Notes under the pieces: generated by a model
Database searches by the model: none
What the model saw: only the letters and a program-made list of their open reading frames with translations
Told to the model about the DNA's origin: nothing
Part shown: piece after piece, positions 28,352 to 37,984 of the stretch
Numbering within the stretch: position 1 is the stretch's first letter
Layout: each line of letters opens with the position of its first letter
Assembly (NCBI GenBank): GCA_023258975.1
Contig: JAHFRD010000001.1
Location: forward strand, 255,168 to 319,167
Length of the DNA: 64,000 nucleotides
Direction of reading: 5' to 3'
Source of the DNA: Hydrogenophilales bacterium
GTDB lineage: Bacteria > Pseudomonadota > Gammaproteobacteria > Burkholderiales > Thiobacillaceae
Program-made: the position numbers and the translations under genes

Positions 28352-28984
28352 CTAATTGCAGCCAGCCACGCCATCCGGAATGCCGTCTCCATTACCGTCC
28401 TGGGCCACCCTGGCCCTTCCCGTCACGTTGACGACCACGGCGGAGGAACTCGTCTGGTTTCCGGTATTGAGCACACCTCCCTTGCATGCCACCAGAGTGC
28501 CATTGTTGGTGGTGCGCCCGTCGGGCTGGAAGGTGATGCGATTGGCTACCTTGCTGTTTCCCCGCAACGTCCACCCATTTGCCAGCGCGGAATGGACTCG
28601 CAACACTTCTTCGGCCGCGTTGCCGGGGCAGCGTGAGGCATTTCCCGCCGGGGTGACGAGCCGATTGTCGTTGCAATCGACAAACACCTTCCAGCCATTC
28701 TCCCACTGCCCGGTTGTGCAATTGGTCGCGGTAGGCCCCTTGCAGATGACGACGGTGGTTCCGCGTGTGATCGCCTCGCCACGCGCGAAGTTGATGTCGG
28801 CGATGAGGTCATTGGCATACCGGGTAGCCATGCTCGACGTGATGAAATCGACCAGCGAAGGCGCGCCGATCCCAAGCAGAATCACCGCGATGCTCAGGGT
28901 GGCCAGCAGTTCGATCAAGCTGTGGCCGCGTTGTGGTGTGCATTGTGGCGTGCGTTTTGGTGTGTTTACCTGGGCGAGACACAC
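28352..28984 (-). CDS. Minor pilin FimT/FimU (GspH-like), copy 1
   Basis: The 210-residue prepilin has the motif RGHSLIELLATLSIAVILLG, then NDLIADINFARGEAITRG, WENGWKVFVDCNDNRLV, TFQPDGRTTNNGTLVACK and a final DGNGDGIPD, parallel to copy 2. It starts with GTG at 28984, supported by a GGGAGGG ribosome site just upstream. The coding parts and the upstream regions are both duplicated, so the whole transcription unit appears to have been copied in tandem. Confidence 0.9.
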   Translation of the reverse strand: MCLAQVNTPKRTPQCTPQRGHSLIELLATLSIAVILLGIGAPSLVDFITSSMATRYANDLIADINFARGEAITRGTTVVICKGPTATNCTTGQWENGWKVFVDCNDNRLVTPAGNASRCPGNAAEEVLRVHSALANGWTLRGNSKVANRITFQPDGRTTNNGTLVACKGGVLNTGNQTSSSAVVVNVTGRARVAQDGNGDGIPDGVAGCN

Positions 28985-29071
28985 GGTGCCCTCCCCCCCC
29001 GATGGGCTGTACTGTCATGGCTCTGCTATCCTCGCCGCGTGTTGGCGGCGGGGTAACAGGCGAACTTATTG

Positions 29072-29086
29072 GCAGCGATTTTGCCA
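29072..29086 (-). promoter_or_regulatory. Possible sigma-54 promoter of the minor-pilin operon
   Basis: On the minus strand TGGCAAAATCGCTGC fits TGGCA-N5-NTTGC-type spacing with GG at -24 and GC at -12. It lies 88 bases before fimT copy 1 and is conserved in the duplicated upstream region of copy 2. Whether RpoN controls this operon here is inference. Confidence 0.45.
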
Positions 29087-29211
29087 CGATGAACGGCGGC
29101 GCGAACGGGCCGGCGCCCCGCCGGCCAGCGCATCGAGGGCGTGGTGGCGCCTGCGGCGCTCCTACCAGGAATTTCCATGTTGTTACACACTCCGCTTTGA
29201 CCCGACCCCCC

Positions 29212-29570
29212 ATGTCTTCCTGTCTCATTCTCGGCGGCGGCATCAACGGCCTGCTTTGCGCGCTCTTGCTGCGCCAGTCCGGGCTGGAGGTGCGCGTTCT
29301 GGAGCGGGGCGCGGTGGGGCGGGAATCTTCCTGGGCGGGGGCGGGCATTTTGTCCTTGCTGCCGCCCTGGGACTATGGGACGGAGGTCAATGCCCTGGCG
29401 CAACGCGGGCGGGCATTGTGGCCGGAATGGGCGGAACGCCTGCGGGTTGCGAGTGGAATGGGCCCGGAATATCTGGCCTGCGGCATGGTGTTGCTGGAGG
29501 TGCCTGGCGCGACGCGGCGCTGGCCTGGTGCATGAAACACAGGGAGGCCGCCCTGCCGCTTGCGGAGTTC
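29212..29570 (+). pseudogene. Truncated, frameshifted ThiO-like glycine oxidase
   Basis: MSSCLILGGGINGLLCALLL begins an FAD-binding Rossmann fold, followed by VRVLERGAVGRESSWAGAGI, the pattern of ThiO/DadA oxidoreductases used in thiazole synthesis. The frame stops at 29535. In the next frame the family sequence continues (RDAALAWCMKHREAALPLAEF), so a frameshift occurred near 29510. After that the gene ends abruptly at a palindromic repeat and the convergent ubiG; about 250 residues of the usual 350-370 are missing. Confidence 0.82.
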
Positions 29571-29610
29571 CCTCACCCCCGGCCCCTCTCCCGGTGGGGG
29601 GGAGAGAGGG
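29571..29610. repeat. Pyrimidine/purine palindromic repeat (CCTCACCCC family)
   Basis: CCTCACCCCCGGCCCCTCTC followed by its approximate inverse (GGGGGGGAGAGAGGG). It sits exactly where thiO homology ends and abuts the ubiG stop codon. A sister unit lies at 49831-49868. Confidence 0.8.
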
Positions 29611-30306
29611 TCAGGCCTTGCGGCAGGCCATCAGGTAATTGACGTCGGCATCCTGTTCCAGGCGGTAGGCCTTGGTGAACGGGTTGTAGGTCATGCCCAT
29701 GATCTGCACGGTTTCCAGACCGGCCTGGCGGGCGTGGCTGGCGAGTTCGTGCGGGCGGATGAATTTGGCCCATTCGTGCGTGCCGCGCGGCAGCATGTTG
29801 AGCACGTATTCGGCGCCGAGGATGGCGAACAGATAGCTCTTGGTATTTCTGTTCAACGTGGAAAGAAACACCCAGCCGCCGGGTTTCACCAACGCGGCGC
29901 AGGCGGCCAGGATGGAAGCGGGGTCGGGCACGTGTTCCAGCATTTCCATGCAGGTGACCACGTCGTACGATTCCGGCTGTTCGGCGGCGAAGTCCTCGGC
30001 GGAGATCAGGCGGTACTCAAGCTGCGCGCCGCTTTCCAGTTGATGCAATTTGGCGACCTTGAGCGCTTTCTCGGAAAGGTCGATGCCGGTCACCAGGGCG
30101 CCTCGCATTGCCATGCTCTCGGCCAGGATGCCGCCGCCACAACCGATATCCAACACGCGTTTTCCCTGGATGCCAGCCTGCTGGTCGATCCAGCCCAGTC
30201 GTAGCGGGTTGATGTCGTGGAGCGGTTTGAATTCGGAGTCTGGATCCCACCAGCGGTGGGCAAGTTGGCTGAATTTATCCAGTTCAGCCTGGTCGGCATT
30301 GGCCAT
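29611..30306 (-). CDS. ubiG: Ubiquinone O-methyltransferase UbiG
   Basis: The 231-residue protein matches UbiG in length and motifs: [23 protein letters not shown] site [27 protein letters not shown], and the C-terminal [20 protein letters not shown]. It performs both O-methylations in ubiquinone synthesis. The start [12 protein letters not shown] at 30306 matches the family; the frame upstream is not conserved. Confidence 0.97.
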   Translation of the reverse strand: MANADQAELDKFSQLAHRWWDPDSEFKPLHDINPLRLGWIDQQAGIQGKRVLDIGCGGGILAESMAMRGALVTGIDLSEKALKVAKLHQLESGAQLEYRLISAEDFAAEQPESYDVVTCMEMLEHVPDPASILAACAALVKPGGWVFLSTLNRNTKSYLFAILGAEYVLNMLPRGTHEWAKFIRPHELASHARQAGLETVQIMGMTYNPFTKAYRLEQDADVNYLMACRKA

Positions 30307-30382
30307 GAGAACCTCTTTGAATCGCTTCGTAGAATTGCTTCGTGATTGCGGCCCGAATTGTCTTGCAGGCGAGCGCTTTGCG

Positions 30383-30730
30383 CTACCCGGCGGCTTGCTG
30401 GGTCTCGAAATGGTGGCGGAACAGGATTTCCAGTTCGTCGATGACCTCGGGCGCGGATTTGCCATGCACCAGATGCTGCGTCATCAGAGCGGAGGTTTCA
30501 TGCAGAATCCTGGCGCGATCCAGCATCGGGTAGGTTTCGCGCAGTCGTTTGATCGCCTTGACCACACTTTCCTGAGTGGGGCGGGGAATGTCGAGCGGCT
30601 CGCTGGGAACCTCCGGCGCTTCGGGTTGGGCACGGGAAAGCAGGAATTCGGCGTAGTCGAACAAACCCTCCCGACGGCTGGGCGAGAGCGCGCGGTAGAG
30701 GCGCAGCAGTCGTCGCTCGTCAGCGGTCAT
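30383..30730 (-). CDS. Conserved hypothetical protein, 115 residues
   Basis: A soluble, largely helical protein ([20 protein letters not shown] at the start, [20 protein letters not shown] in the middle, [20 protein letters not shown] near the end). I recognise it as resembling small uncharacterised betaproteobacterial proteins but know no function. Its ATG overlaps the stop of the upstream LysR gene by four bases, so it is co-expressed with that regulator, and it ends 76 bases before ubiG. Confidence 0.7.
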   Translation of the reverse strand: MTADERRLLRLYRALSPSRREGLFDYAEFLLSRAQPEAPEVPSEPLDIPRPTQESVVKAIKRLRETYPMLDRARILHETSALMTQHLVHGKSAPEVIDELEILFRHHFETQQAAG

Positions 30731-31650
30731 TTGGCGCCACGCGGGATGGCGTATTCCTTGACCAGTGGGCTCTTTTCCAGGAAATCCAGGAATGACTGGA
30801 GCAGTTTGCTGCGGAATTTCTCCTGCGGGTAGACCAGCGAGAGCTGCCGGCGCAAAGGCGGATCAAGCGGGATGGCGATCAGTTCACCCAGTTTCACTTC
30901 CTTGGCCACCGTGGTGCTGGAGACCACCGCCACGCCCAGGCCGGCGGCGACCGCGCCCTTGATCGCCTCGCGGCTACCCAGTTCCATGACCAGATTGACT
31001 TCATCCAGGTTGACGCCATTCAAGCGCAGGAAATCGTCGATGCACTCACGCGTTCCGGAACCCGACTCACGGGTGATATAGGGATGATCCGCCACCTGGC
31101 GGGGGCTGGCCGAGGTCACTTTGGCGAGATCGGAAAACGGCGCGCAGATCATCACCAACTCGTCTTCGCAGCACACTTCGGTGACCAGATTGGGGTGGTG
31201 CGAGGGTGACTCGATCAGGCCCAGGTCCAGCGTGTGATCCGCCACCTTGTTCTCGATGGTCTCGGAGTTGGCCACGGTGAGGCGCGCCTGGGTTTCCGGG
31301 TGGCGTTGCTTGAACTCGCCGAGCAGACGGGGAAGCATGTATTCAGCGATGGTGGTGGAAGCGCCGATCAGGAGCGGTCCGCTGATCTGGCCGGTGAGCT
31401 CGGAAATTCGCGCTTCCATTTCACCGGTGAGATTGAGGATGCGTTCGGCGAAATCCAGCGCCAGTTCACCCGCCGGAGTGAGGGAAATTCGCCCGTGTGA
31501 GCGCTCGAACAAGCGGGTATTGAAGTGCTCTTCCAATTGCTTGACCTGGAACGTCACCGCCGGCTGGGTCATGAAGAGTAATTCCGCCGCTTTGGTGAAG
31601 GAAAGCTGCTTGGCAACGGTATGAAAAACTTGCAGGCGTCTGTCGGCCAT
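30727..31650 (-). CDS. LysR-family transcriptional regulator (CbbR/CysB-like)
   Basis: The 307-residue protein has an N-terminal winged HTH (LSFTKAAELLFMTQPAVTFQ) and the periplasmic-binding-like effector domain (GPLLIGASTTIAEYMLPRLL, SGSGTRECIDDFL, AAGLGVAVVSS). The start MADRRLQVFHTVAKQ at 31650 fits the family. The domain pattern is nearest to CbbR-type regulators, but no Calvin-cycle gene is in the window, so its target is unknown. A palindromic site lies in its own upstream region. Confidence 0.9.
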   Translation of the reverse strand: MADRRLQVFHTVAKQLSFTKAAELLFMTQPAVTFQVKQLEEHFNTRLFERSHGRISLTPAGELALDFAERILNLTGEMEARISELTGQISGPLLIGASTTIAEYMLPRLLGEFKQRHPETQARLTVANSETIENKVADHTLDLGLIESPSHHPNLVTEVCCEDELVMICAPFSDLAKVTSASPRQVADHPYITRESGSGTRECIDDFLRLNGVNLDEVNLVMELGSREAIKGAVAAGLGVAVVSSTTVAKEVKLGELIAIPLDPPLRRQLSLVYPQEKFRSKLLQSFLDFLEKSPLVKEYAIPRGAK

Positions 31651-31673
31651 TCTTATAAGCGGATAAATTTTAG

Positions 31674-31692
31674 TTATGTGATTCAATCATAA
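31674..31692. promoter_or_regulatory. Candidate LysR-type operator upstream of the lysR gene
   Basis: TTATGTGATTCAATCATAA contains the interrupted inverted repeat TTATG-N9-CATAA and a nested TGATT-C-AATCA, in an AT-rich stretch 24 bases upstream of the lysR start and divergent from lplT. LysR regulators bind T-N11-A type sites and usually repress themselves. Confidence 0.45.
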
Positions 31693-31858
31693 TTTTCTTA
31701 TCCAGCCCAGAAGTAATAGTGCCGGGCATCAAGAAAGCCGCCCGCGATTGGCTGGAAAACGGCGTACTGGCGCGGTTTCCGGATAGCGGGCGCCCAAGTG
31801 CCGTGATATAAGTTCGCCTCCCGATGGCATACCGATACCCCTCCACCACTCCGGCCTG

Positions 31859-33076
31859 ATGAATCGCGGCTTTTACATCATTCTGGCGGCGCAATTCCTT
31901 TCCGCGCTTGCCGACAACGCCCTCCTGTTCGCCGCCATCGCCCTGCTCATGGAGATTTCCGCGCCGGATTGGCATGTCCCGCTCCTGCAGCAGTTCTTCA
32001 TTCTTTCCTACATCCTGCTCGCCCCCTTCGTCGGCCCCTATGCCGACTCCATGCCCAAGGGGCGGGTCATGTTCGTCACCAATTTCATCAAATTGGGCGG
32101 CTGTCTGGCGATGCTGGCGGGCATGCCGCCGTTGTATGCCTATGCCATCGTCGGCCTGGGCGCGGCGGCCTATTCGCCGGCCAAATACGGCATCCTCACC
32201 GAGTACCTGCCACCCAGCCAATTAGTGAAGGCGAACAGCTGGATGGAAGGTGCGACCGTCGCGGCCATCGTGCTGGGCGCGGTGGTCGGTGGCCTGATGA
32301 TCAGCCCGAAGATCGCCGGTTCCGCGCTGCATCAATGGGGCCTGGATGCCTGGCTGGGCGTGCCCCAGTTCGCCATCGTCATCATCGCGTTCCTCTATCT
32401 GGGCGCGGCCTGGTTCAACCTGCACATCCCGGTCGTCGCCATTGACCACCGCCCGCATCGCAGGAACCCCGTTTTCTTGCTGCATGACTTCTGGCACTCG
32501 TTCAAGCTGCTCTGGAAAGACCCGCTTGGCCAGGTTTCTCTGGCGGTCACCACCTTGTTCTGGGGCGTGGGTGCGACCCTGCGTCTGGTGGTACTGGCCT
32601 GGGCCGCGTTCAACCTGAAATTCGACCTCACCCACGCCACCCAGCTCACCGCCACTTCCGCCGTGGGCATCGCCGTGGGCGCGGCCATCGCCGGCAAATG
32701 GGTGAAGCTGGAAGATTCGGTGAAGGTGCTGCCGGCCGGCATCATCCTGGGCCTGACGGTCATCACCATGATTTTCGTTACGGACTGGCGCATCGCCGCC
32801 GTGCTGCTGTTCTTCATCGGTGTGCTCTCCGGCTTCTTCGTGGTGCCCCTCAACGCCTTGCTGCAACACCGTGGCCACCTGCTGATGGGTGCCGGCCACT
32901 CCATCGCCATTCAAAACTTCAATGAAAACCTCGGCATCCTCATCCTGCTCGGCGCCTACACCTTCATGGTCGGCCACGGCGTGCACATCCACTGGGTCAT
33001 CGTCAGTTTCGGGCTGTTCATCAGTCTGGCCATGGCCGTGATCTGGCGCCGCCATCGCGACGACCAGGTGCATTGA
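31859..33076 (+). CDS. lplT: Lysophospholipid transporter LplT (MFS)
   Basis: The 405-residue membrane protein has about 12 helices and opens with MNRGFYIILAAQFLSALADN. LplT flips lysophospholipids across the inner membrane for re-acylation. The AAYSPAKYGILTEYLPPSQLVKANS region follows the family pattern. In many bacteria it works with the acyltransferase Aas, which is not fused or adjacent here. Confidence 0.9.
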   Translation: MNRGFYIILAAQFLSALADNALLFAAIALLMEISAPDWHVPLLQQFFILSYILLAPFVGPYADSMPKGRVMFVTNFIKLGGCLAMLAGMPPLYAYAIVGLGAAAYSPAKYGILTEYLPPSQLVKANSWMEGATVAAIVLGAVVGGLMISPKIAGSALHQWGLDAWLGVPQFAIVIIAFLYLGAAWFNLHIPVVAIDHRPHRRNPVFLLHDFWHSFKLLWKDPLGQVSLAVTTLFWGVGATLRLVVLAWAAFNLKFDLTHATQLTATSAVGIAVGAAIAGKWVKLEDSVKVLPAGIILGLTVITMIFVTDWRIAAVLLFFIGVLSGFFVVPLNALLQHRGHLLMGAGHSIAIQNFNENLGILILLGAYTFMVGHGVHIHWVIVSFGLFISLAMAVIWRRHRDDQVH

Positions 33077-33110
33077 AGCCCCACCTGGCCCAGCCAGGAA
33101 GCTGCGGCCG

Positions 33111-33470
33111 TCAGTCCTGAGACGCGGTGCTATCCGCCAGATACAGCGCGAAGCCCCCGCGAGAGTCGGCCCACTGAGAGTCAGCCCACTGTTTCGCGGC
33201 CCCCAGAAAAATATCGGCCAGATTTTCCCGCAGCGCGTCCGGAAGGGTGTCCGCGTGCGTGATCAGCAGATGGAGCGCCCCTTCGTGCCAGGACAGGTCA
33301 GCCAGGCATTCCTCCAGCGCATCCCAATTGCCGCCGTAGTAGTCGGGAAAATGCAGCGCATGGCCCAGCGCGGCGAGCAGGCCCGCCTTGTCGCCGAGCA
33401 GGCGGCCATCCAGTGTGGGCATGGGCTCCGTGGGTAAGCGAATCACCCGAAAGACGCCGTCTCCTGTCAT
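33111..33470 (-). CDS. Barstar-family ribonuclease inhibitor
   Basis: The 119-residue protein has the barstar core: LDGRLLGDKAGLLAALGHAL, then FPDYYGGNWDALEECLADL, where the conserved Asp/Trp helix blocks the RNase active site, and LLITHAD. The start MTGDGVFRVIRL overlaps the stop of the upstream RNase gene by four bases (ATGA), the expected coupling of toxin and immunity. It acts in the cytoplasm to neutralise enzyme before export. Confidence 0.9.
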   Translation of the reverse strand: MTGDGVFRVIRLPTEPMPTLDGRLLGDKAGLLAALGHALHFPDYYGGNWDALEECLADLSWHEGALHLLITHADTLPDALRENLADIFLGAAKQWADSQWADSRGGFALYLADSTASQD

Positions 33471-33829
33471 TCCTTGATCCGCTTGAATGATCGGTAGTGA
33501 TCCGCGCTGTACCAATACTCCCCTCCCCCGCCACCGGACACGATGCGGCGAGCGCCACGGTCGCGCGAGTCCGGCGTCGGCACGGTGAACTCATGGTAAT
33601 AACCTCGAGCCTGCCTGGGCAGCAGGCCCTCGCGGTTGCCGAAAACGATGCCGTCCCGTGAATAAGGAAACGGTCCGCCCCGCTTGATCGACGCCAGGGT
33701 GGCGCGGCCTTCGGGCGGGAGTTGAGCGGCCGTAATTTCCGTGCCGGGAAGCGGTTTGCCACCGGACCAGAACGCCTGCGCGGCCAAAGGCAGCAGCGCG
33801 AGCAGCAGTAAGAGTCGAAGGTGTCGCAT
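33467..33829 (-). CDS. Secreted barnase-like guanyl-specific ribonuclease
   Basis: The 120-residue product has a signal peptide (MRHLRLLLLLALLPLAAQA) and a microbial RNase N1/T1-type domain: a SIKRGGPFPYSRDGIVFGNR region, YYHEFTVPTPDSRDRGARRI with the general-base Glu and a following Arg, and YWYSADHYRSFKRI with the catalytic His. The start MRHL at 33829 is chosen because it begins the signal peptide. Together with barstar it forms a small secreted nuclease/immunity pair. Confidence 0.9.
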   Translation of the reverse strand: MRHLRLLLLLALLPLAAQAFWSGGKPLPGTEITAAQLPPEGRATLASIKRGGPFPYSRDGIVFGNREGLLPRQARGYYHEFTVPTPDSRDRGARRIVSGGGGGEYWYSADHYRSFKRIKE

Positions 33830-33864
33830 GGTGTCGCGCCCGTGTTTCTCCGGCACTCGAAAAT

Positions 33865-33888
33865 CGCCGGCGGGACGCCGGCGCTACA
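33865..33888. repeat. Single unit of the GCGCCGGC palindromic family
   Basis: CGCCGGCGGGACGCCGGCGC followed by TACA lies directly at the thrC stop codon, between thrC and the RNase gene start. Confidence 0.7.
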
Positions 33889-35322
33889 TTAGTCGCCGGC
33901 GTGATGCGCCACGAATGCCCGCACCGCCGCCACCTCGGCATCCATGAGATCGACCCGTCGCGGCAAGTTTTCGATGTTTTCCAGGCCGGCCGGACGTTCC
34001 GGCTTGCGGCCCAGGGCTTCGACGATGGTGTCCTCGAACTTGGCCGGCAGCGCGGTTTCCAGACACACCAGCGGCACGCCGATCTCGCGGTGTTCGAGGC
34101 CCACTTTCAGGCCGTCGGCGGTGTGCGTGTCGATCACTGTCGCGTACTTCTCCCAGGCCATGCGTATGGTCGCCAGACGGTCGGCGTGGCTGCTGGAGCC
34201 GGAGACAAAGCCGAAATCGGCCACTTTGGCGAACAGGCCGGCGGCGTTGAGGTCGAAGCTCTCGCCGGCCTCCACCGCGCGCCACAGTTCCGCCACCTTG
34301 GCGCCGTCGCGGCCGACCAGGTCATAGATGAAGCGTTCGAAGTTGGAGGCCTTGGAGATGTCCATCGACGGGCTGGAGGTGTGCAGCGTTTCCGCCGACT
34401 TGCGCGGGCGGTAGACGCCGGTGCGGAAAAATTCATCGAGCACGTCGTTTTCGTTGGTGGCGACGATCAGCTCGCGGATCGGCAGGCCCATCATGCGGGC
34501 AATGTGGCCGGCGCAGACGTTGCCGAAATTGCCGGAGGGCACCGAGAAGTCCACCGGCTGCCCCGCTTCCGTGGTCACGGCAAAGTAAGCCTTGAAGTAG
34601 TAGATGACCTGCGCCGCGACCCGCGCCCAGTTGATTGAGTTCACCGCGCCGATGCGGTATTTCGCCTTGAATTCGAGGTCATTGGACACCGCCTTGACCA
34701 TGTCCTGGCACTCGTCGAACACGCCGCGCACGGCGATGTTGAAGATGTTGGCATCCTGCAACGAATACATCTGCGCCTGCTGGAAGCGAGTCATGCCGTG
34801 TTCCGGAGAGAGCATGAACACGCGCACATTGTGCTTGCCGCGCATCGCGTACTCGGCCGCCGAACCGGTGTCGCCGGAGGTCGCGCCGAGGATGTTGATG
34901 TCCTGCCCGGCCTGATCCAGCGCGTACTCGAACAGGTTGCCGAGCAACTGCATGGCCATGTCCTTGAACGCCAGGGTCGGGCCGTTGGACAGTTCCAGGA
35001 TGAACACGCCATCTTCAAGTTTGCGTAGCGGCGTGATCTGGCTGAAATCCGAGTCGGGACGACCGTGGGAATAGGCATCGGTCGTGTAAGTCTTGTCGCA
35101 CAGCGCCTTCAGGTCGTCCGGCTCGATGTCGTCGGCCAACCGGGACAGGATGGTGAACGCCAGTTGCCGGTAATCCATGTCACGCATGAACGCCAGTTCG
35201 GCGGCGGAGAAATGCGGATAGGTTTCCGGCAGGTACAGCCCGCCATCCGGCGCCAGGCCGCCGAGGAGGATTTGCAGGAAGGATTGTTTGGGCGCTTGGC
35301 CGCGAGTGGAGAGGTAGTTCAT
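33889..35322 (-). CDS. thrC: Threonine synthase
   Basis: The 477-residue PLP enzyme converts O-phosphohomoserine to threonine. It shows the N-terminal MNYLSTRGQAPKQSFLQILL, the PLP-lysine region ELSNGPTLAFKDMAMQLLGN, the glycine-rich GATSGDTGSAAEYAMRG and the FSVPSGNFGNVCAGHIARMM motif. The length matches the gamma/betaproteobacterial class. It follows hom by three bases on the same strand. Confidence 0.97.
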   Translation of the reverse strand: MNYLSTRGQAPKQSFLQILLGGLAPDGGLYLPETYPHFSAAELAFMRDMDYRQLAFTILSRLADDIEPDDLKALCDKTYTTDAYSHGRPDSDFSQITPLRKLEDGVFILELSNGPTLAFKDMAMQLLGNLFEYALDQAGQDINILGATSGDTGSAAEYAMRGKHNVRVFMLSPEHGMTRFQQAQMYSLQDANIFNIAVRGVFDECQDMVKAVSNDLEFKAKYRIGAVNSINWARVAAQVIYYFKAYFAVTTEAGQPVDFSVPSGNFGNVCAGHIARMMGLPIRELIVATNENDVLDEFFRTGVYRPRKSAETLHTSSPSMDISKASNFERFIYDLVGRDGAKVAELWRAVEAGESFDLNAAGLFAKVADFGFVSGSSSHADRLATIRMAWEKYATVIDTHTADGLKVGLEHREIGVPLVCLETALPAKFEDTIVEALGRKPERPAGLENIENLPRRVDLMDAEVAAVRAFVAHHAGD

Positions 35323-35325
35323 CTC

Positions 35326-36639
35326 TTAACCGTTTAGCGCTTCCATGCGAATCCGCGTCACCTTGCCGTGGATGGACTCCAGCGCCTCGATCTTGTGGAT
35401 GGCGGCGTTGATGTCTTTCTCGCGGGCGACGTGGGTGAGCAGGACGACATCGGCCTGGTCTTCACCTTCGGCCGGTTCCTTCTGGATCATGGCGTCGATG
35501 GAAATGTTCAGGTCGGCCAGGATGCGGGTGACGTCGGCCAGGACACCGGGCTTGTCCAGGGCGCGCATGCGCAAATAGGCGGCGGTTTCCACTTCGGACA
35601 TGGGCAGAACCGGCAGGTCGGAGAGTTGGTCCGGCTGGAACGCGAGGTGCGGCACGCGGTTTTTCGGGTCGGCGGTGGCCAGACGGGTGACATCGACCAG
35701 ATCGGCGATCACCGCGCTGGCGGTGGGTTCGGCGCCGGCGCCCTTGCCGTAGTAGAGGGTGGCTCCGACGGCATCACCCCAGACCAGGACGGCGTTCATG
35801 GCGCCTTCGACGTTGGCGATCAGGCGCTTGCTCGGCACCAGGGTCGGGTGTACACGCAGCTCCACGCCATTGGCCTGGCGCTTGGCGATACCCAGCAACT
35901 TGATGCGGTAACCGAGTTGTTCGGCGTAACCGATGTCGATGGCGTCCAGTTTGTTGATGCCTTCGACGTGCGCCTTGTCGAACTGCACCGGGATACCGAA
36001 CGCGATGGAGGCCATCAGGGTGGCCTTGTGGGCGGCGTCGATGCCTTCGATGTCGAAGGTCGGATCGGCCTCGGCGTAGCCCAGACGTTGCGCCTCATGC
36101 AGCACGGAAGTGAAGCTGAGGCCCTTGTCGCGCATTTCGGACAGGATGAAGTTGGTGGTGCCGTTGATGATGCCGGCCAGCCACTGGATGCGGTTGGCGG
36201 AAAGTCCCTCGCGCAGCGCCTTGATGATGGGGATGCCACCGGCCACGGCGGCCTCGAAGGCGACCATGACGCCCTTCTTCTGGGCGGCGGCGAAGATTTC
36301 GTTGCCGTGCACGGCGAGCAGCGCCTTGTTGGCGGTGACCACATGCTTGCCGTTGTCGATGGCCCGCAGCACCAGATCCAGCGCGGTGGTATAGCCGCCG
36401 ATGAGTTCGACGATGATGTCGATGTTCGGGTCATCCACCAGACTGAAGGCGTCGTCGGTGACCTTGACATCGGCTCCCACCAACTCGCGCGCGCGTTCGA
36501 CATGGCGATCCGCCACCGCGACGATATGGATGGGACGACCGGCGCGCCGGGTGATTTCTTCCTGGTTGCGGGTCAGGACGGCATGGGTGCCGCCGCCGAC
36601 GGTACCGATACCGAGCAGGCCTACGTTGATTGGTTTCAT
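35326..36639 (-). CDS. hom: Homoserine dehydrogenase
   Basis: The 437-residue monofunctional enzyme reduces aspartate semialdehyde to homoserine. It has NAD(P) site [17 protein letters not shown], catalytic region [14 protein letters not shown] and [20 protein letters not shown], and a C-terminal ACT domain ([20 protein letters not shown]) for threonine feedback. The start [10 protein letters not shown] at 36639 overlaps the alaC stop by four bases. Confidence 0.97.
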   Translation of the reverse strand: MKPINVGLLGIGTVGGGTHAVLTRNQEEITRRAGRPIHIVAVADRHVERARELVGADVKVTDDAFSLVDDPNIDIIVELIGGYTTALDLVLRAIDNGKHVVTANKALLAVHGNEIFAAAQKKGVMVAFEAAVAGGIPIIKALREGLSANRIQWLAGIINGTTNFILSEMRDKGLSFTSVLHEAQRLGYAEADPTFDIEGIDAAHKATLMASIAFGIPVQFDKAHVEGINKLDAIDIGYAEQLGYRIKLLGIAKRQANGVELRVHPTLVPSKRLIANVEGAMNAVLVWGDAVGATLYYGKGAGAEPTASAVIADLVDVTRLATADPKNRVPHLAFQPDQLSDLPVLPMSEVETAAYLRMRALDKPGVLADVTRILADLNISIDAMIQKEPAEGEDQADVVLLTHVAREKDINAAIHKIEALESIHGKVTRIRMEALNG

Positions 36640-37823
36640 TTCAGCAATCCATCTTTCTTGAACATGTCGCGCAGGCCGCGAATGGCCTGGCGGGTACGCA
36701 TTTCGTTTTCGATCAACGCGAAGCGCACGTGATCGTCGCCATAATCGCCGAAGCCGACTCCGGGGCTGACCGCCACCTTGGCGTCGGCCAGGACTTTTTT
36801 CGAGAACTCCAGCGACTTCATGTGCGCATAGGGTTCGGGAATGGGCGTCCACAGGAACATCGTGGCCTTGGGCGCCTTCACGTGCCAGCCCACGTCGTTC
36901 AGCCCCTTGACCAGGGCGTCGCGCCGTTTCTGGTACATCAGGCGAATGTCCTCGACGCAATCCTGCGGGCCTTCCAGCGCGGTGATGGCCGCAACCTGGA
37001 TCGGCGTGAAGGTGCCGTAGTCGTGGTAGCTCTTGATCCGCGCCAGGGCGGCGCAAAGGCGGGCATTGCCAACCATGAAGCCAACCCGCCAGCCGGGCAT
37101 GTTGTAGCTCTTCGACAGGGTGAAGAACTCCACCGCCACTTCCTTGGCGCCCGGCACCTGCATGATCGAGGGCGCCTTGTAGCCGTCGAAGACGATGTCG
37201 GCGTAGGCGATGTCATGTACCACCAGGATGCCGTATTCCTTCGCCATCGCCACCACCTTCTCGAAGAATTCGAGTTCCACGCATTGCGTGGTGGGGTTGC
37301 TGGGGAAGTTGAGGATGAGCATCTTGGGTTTCGGCCAGAAATCCTTGATGGCCTTTTCCATTTCCTCGAAGAAGTTCACCCCCGGCGTCATCGGCAAGTG
37401 GCGGATGTCGGCGCCGGCGATCACCGGGCCGTAGATGTGGATCGGGTAACTGGGGTTCGGCACCAGCACGATGTCGCCGCGATCCAGTGTCGCCAGGGCC
37501 AGATGGGCGATGCCCTCCTTGGAACCGATGGTGGCGATGGCCTCCTTTTCCGGGTCGAAATCCACGTCATAACGGGTCTTGTACCAGTTGCAGATGGCCT
37601 TGCGCAGGCGCGGAATACCTTTCGACACCGAATAGCGGTGGGTATCGCCACGGCGCGCGGTCTCGATCATCTTTTCGACGATGTGCGGCGGGGTGGGCTG
37701 ATCGGGATTGCCCATGCCGAAGTCGATGATGTCTTCGCCGCGTCGCCGGGCGGCCATCTTGAGCTCGCCGGTGATATTGAAGACATAGGGCGGCAGGCGC
37801 GTGATTCTGGGAAATTCGTCCAT
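36636..37823 (-). CDS. alaC: Alanine-synthesising aminotransferase AlaC-type
   Basis: The 395-residue fold-type I PLP enzyme has [20 protein letters not shown] at the N-terminus and the PLP-lysine motif [20 protein letters not shown]. It interconverts pyruvate and alanine with glutamate/2-oxoglutarate. It heads the alaC-hom-thrC operon, the common gene order in beta- and gammaproteobacteria. Confidence 0.93.
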   Translation of the reverse strand: MDEFPRITRLPPYVFNITGELKMAARRRGEDIIDFGMGNPDQPTPPHIVEKMIETARRGDTHRYSVSKGIPRLRKAICNWYKTRYDVDFDPEKEAIATIGSKEGIAHLALATLDRGDIVLVPNPSYPIHIYGPVIAGADIRHLPMTPGVNFFEEMEKAIKDFWPKPKMLILNFPSNPTTQCVELEFFEKVVAMAKEYGILVVHDIAYADIVFDGYKAPSIMQVPGAKEVAVEFFTLSKSYNMPGWRVGFMVGNARLCAALARIKSYHDYGTFTPIQVAAITALEGPQDCVEDIRLMYQKRRDALVKGLNDVGWHVKAPKATMFLWTPIPEPYAHMKSLEFSKKVLADAKVAVSPGVGFGDYGDDHVRFALIENEMRTRQAIRGLRDMFKKDGLLK

Positions 37824-37984
37824 CGGAGGGGTTGCCGCAGGAGGCCGTAAAAGCGCGTAATCTTACGGGAGTCGAGCGCCCAGCGTCGAGCATCCGTGGC
37901 GACGCGGTTTCAATCCCGCGCGGGCGAAAAGCTTATTCGCGGCAACTTTCGCGTTCGATGCTTCAACCACTGATTTCCACACCC

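Noticed and set aside
31715-31811. Short frame reading VPGIKKAARDWLENGVLARF ahead of lplT, ending in TAA
   Set aside because: It could be the tail of a lost gene but matches no family I know and is too short to support.
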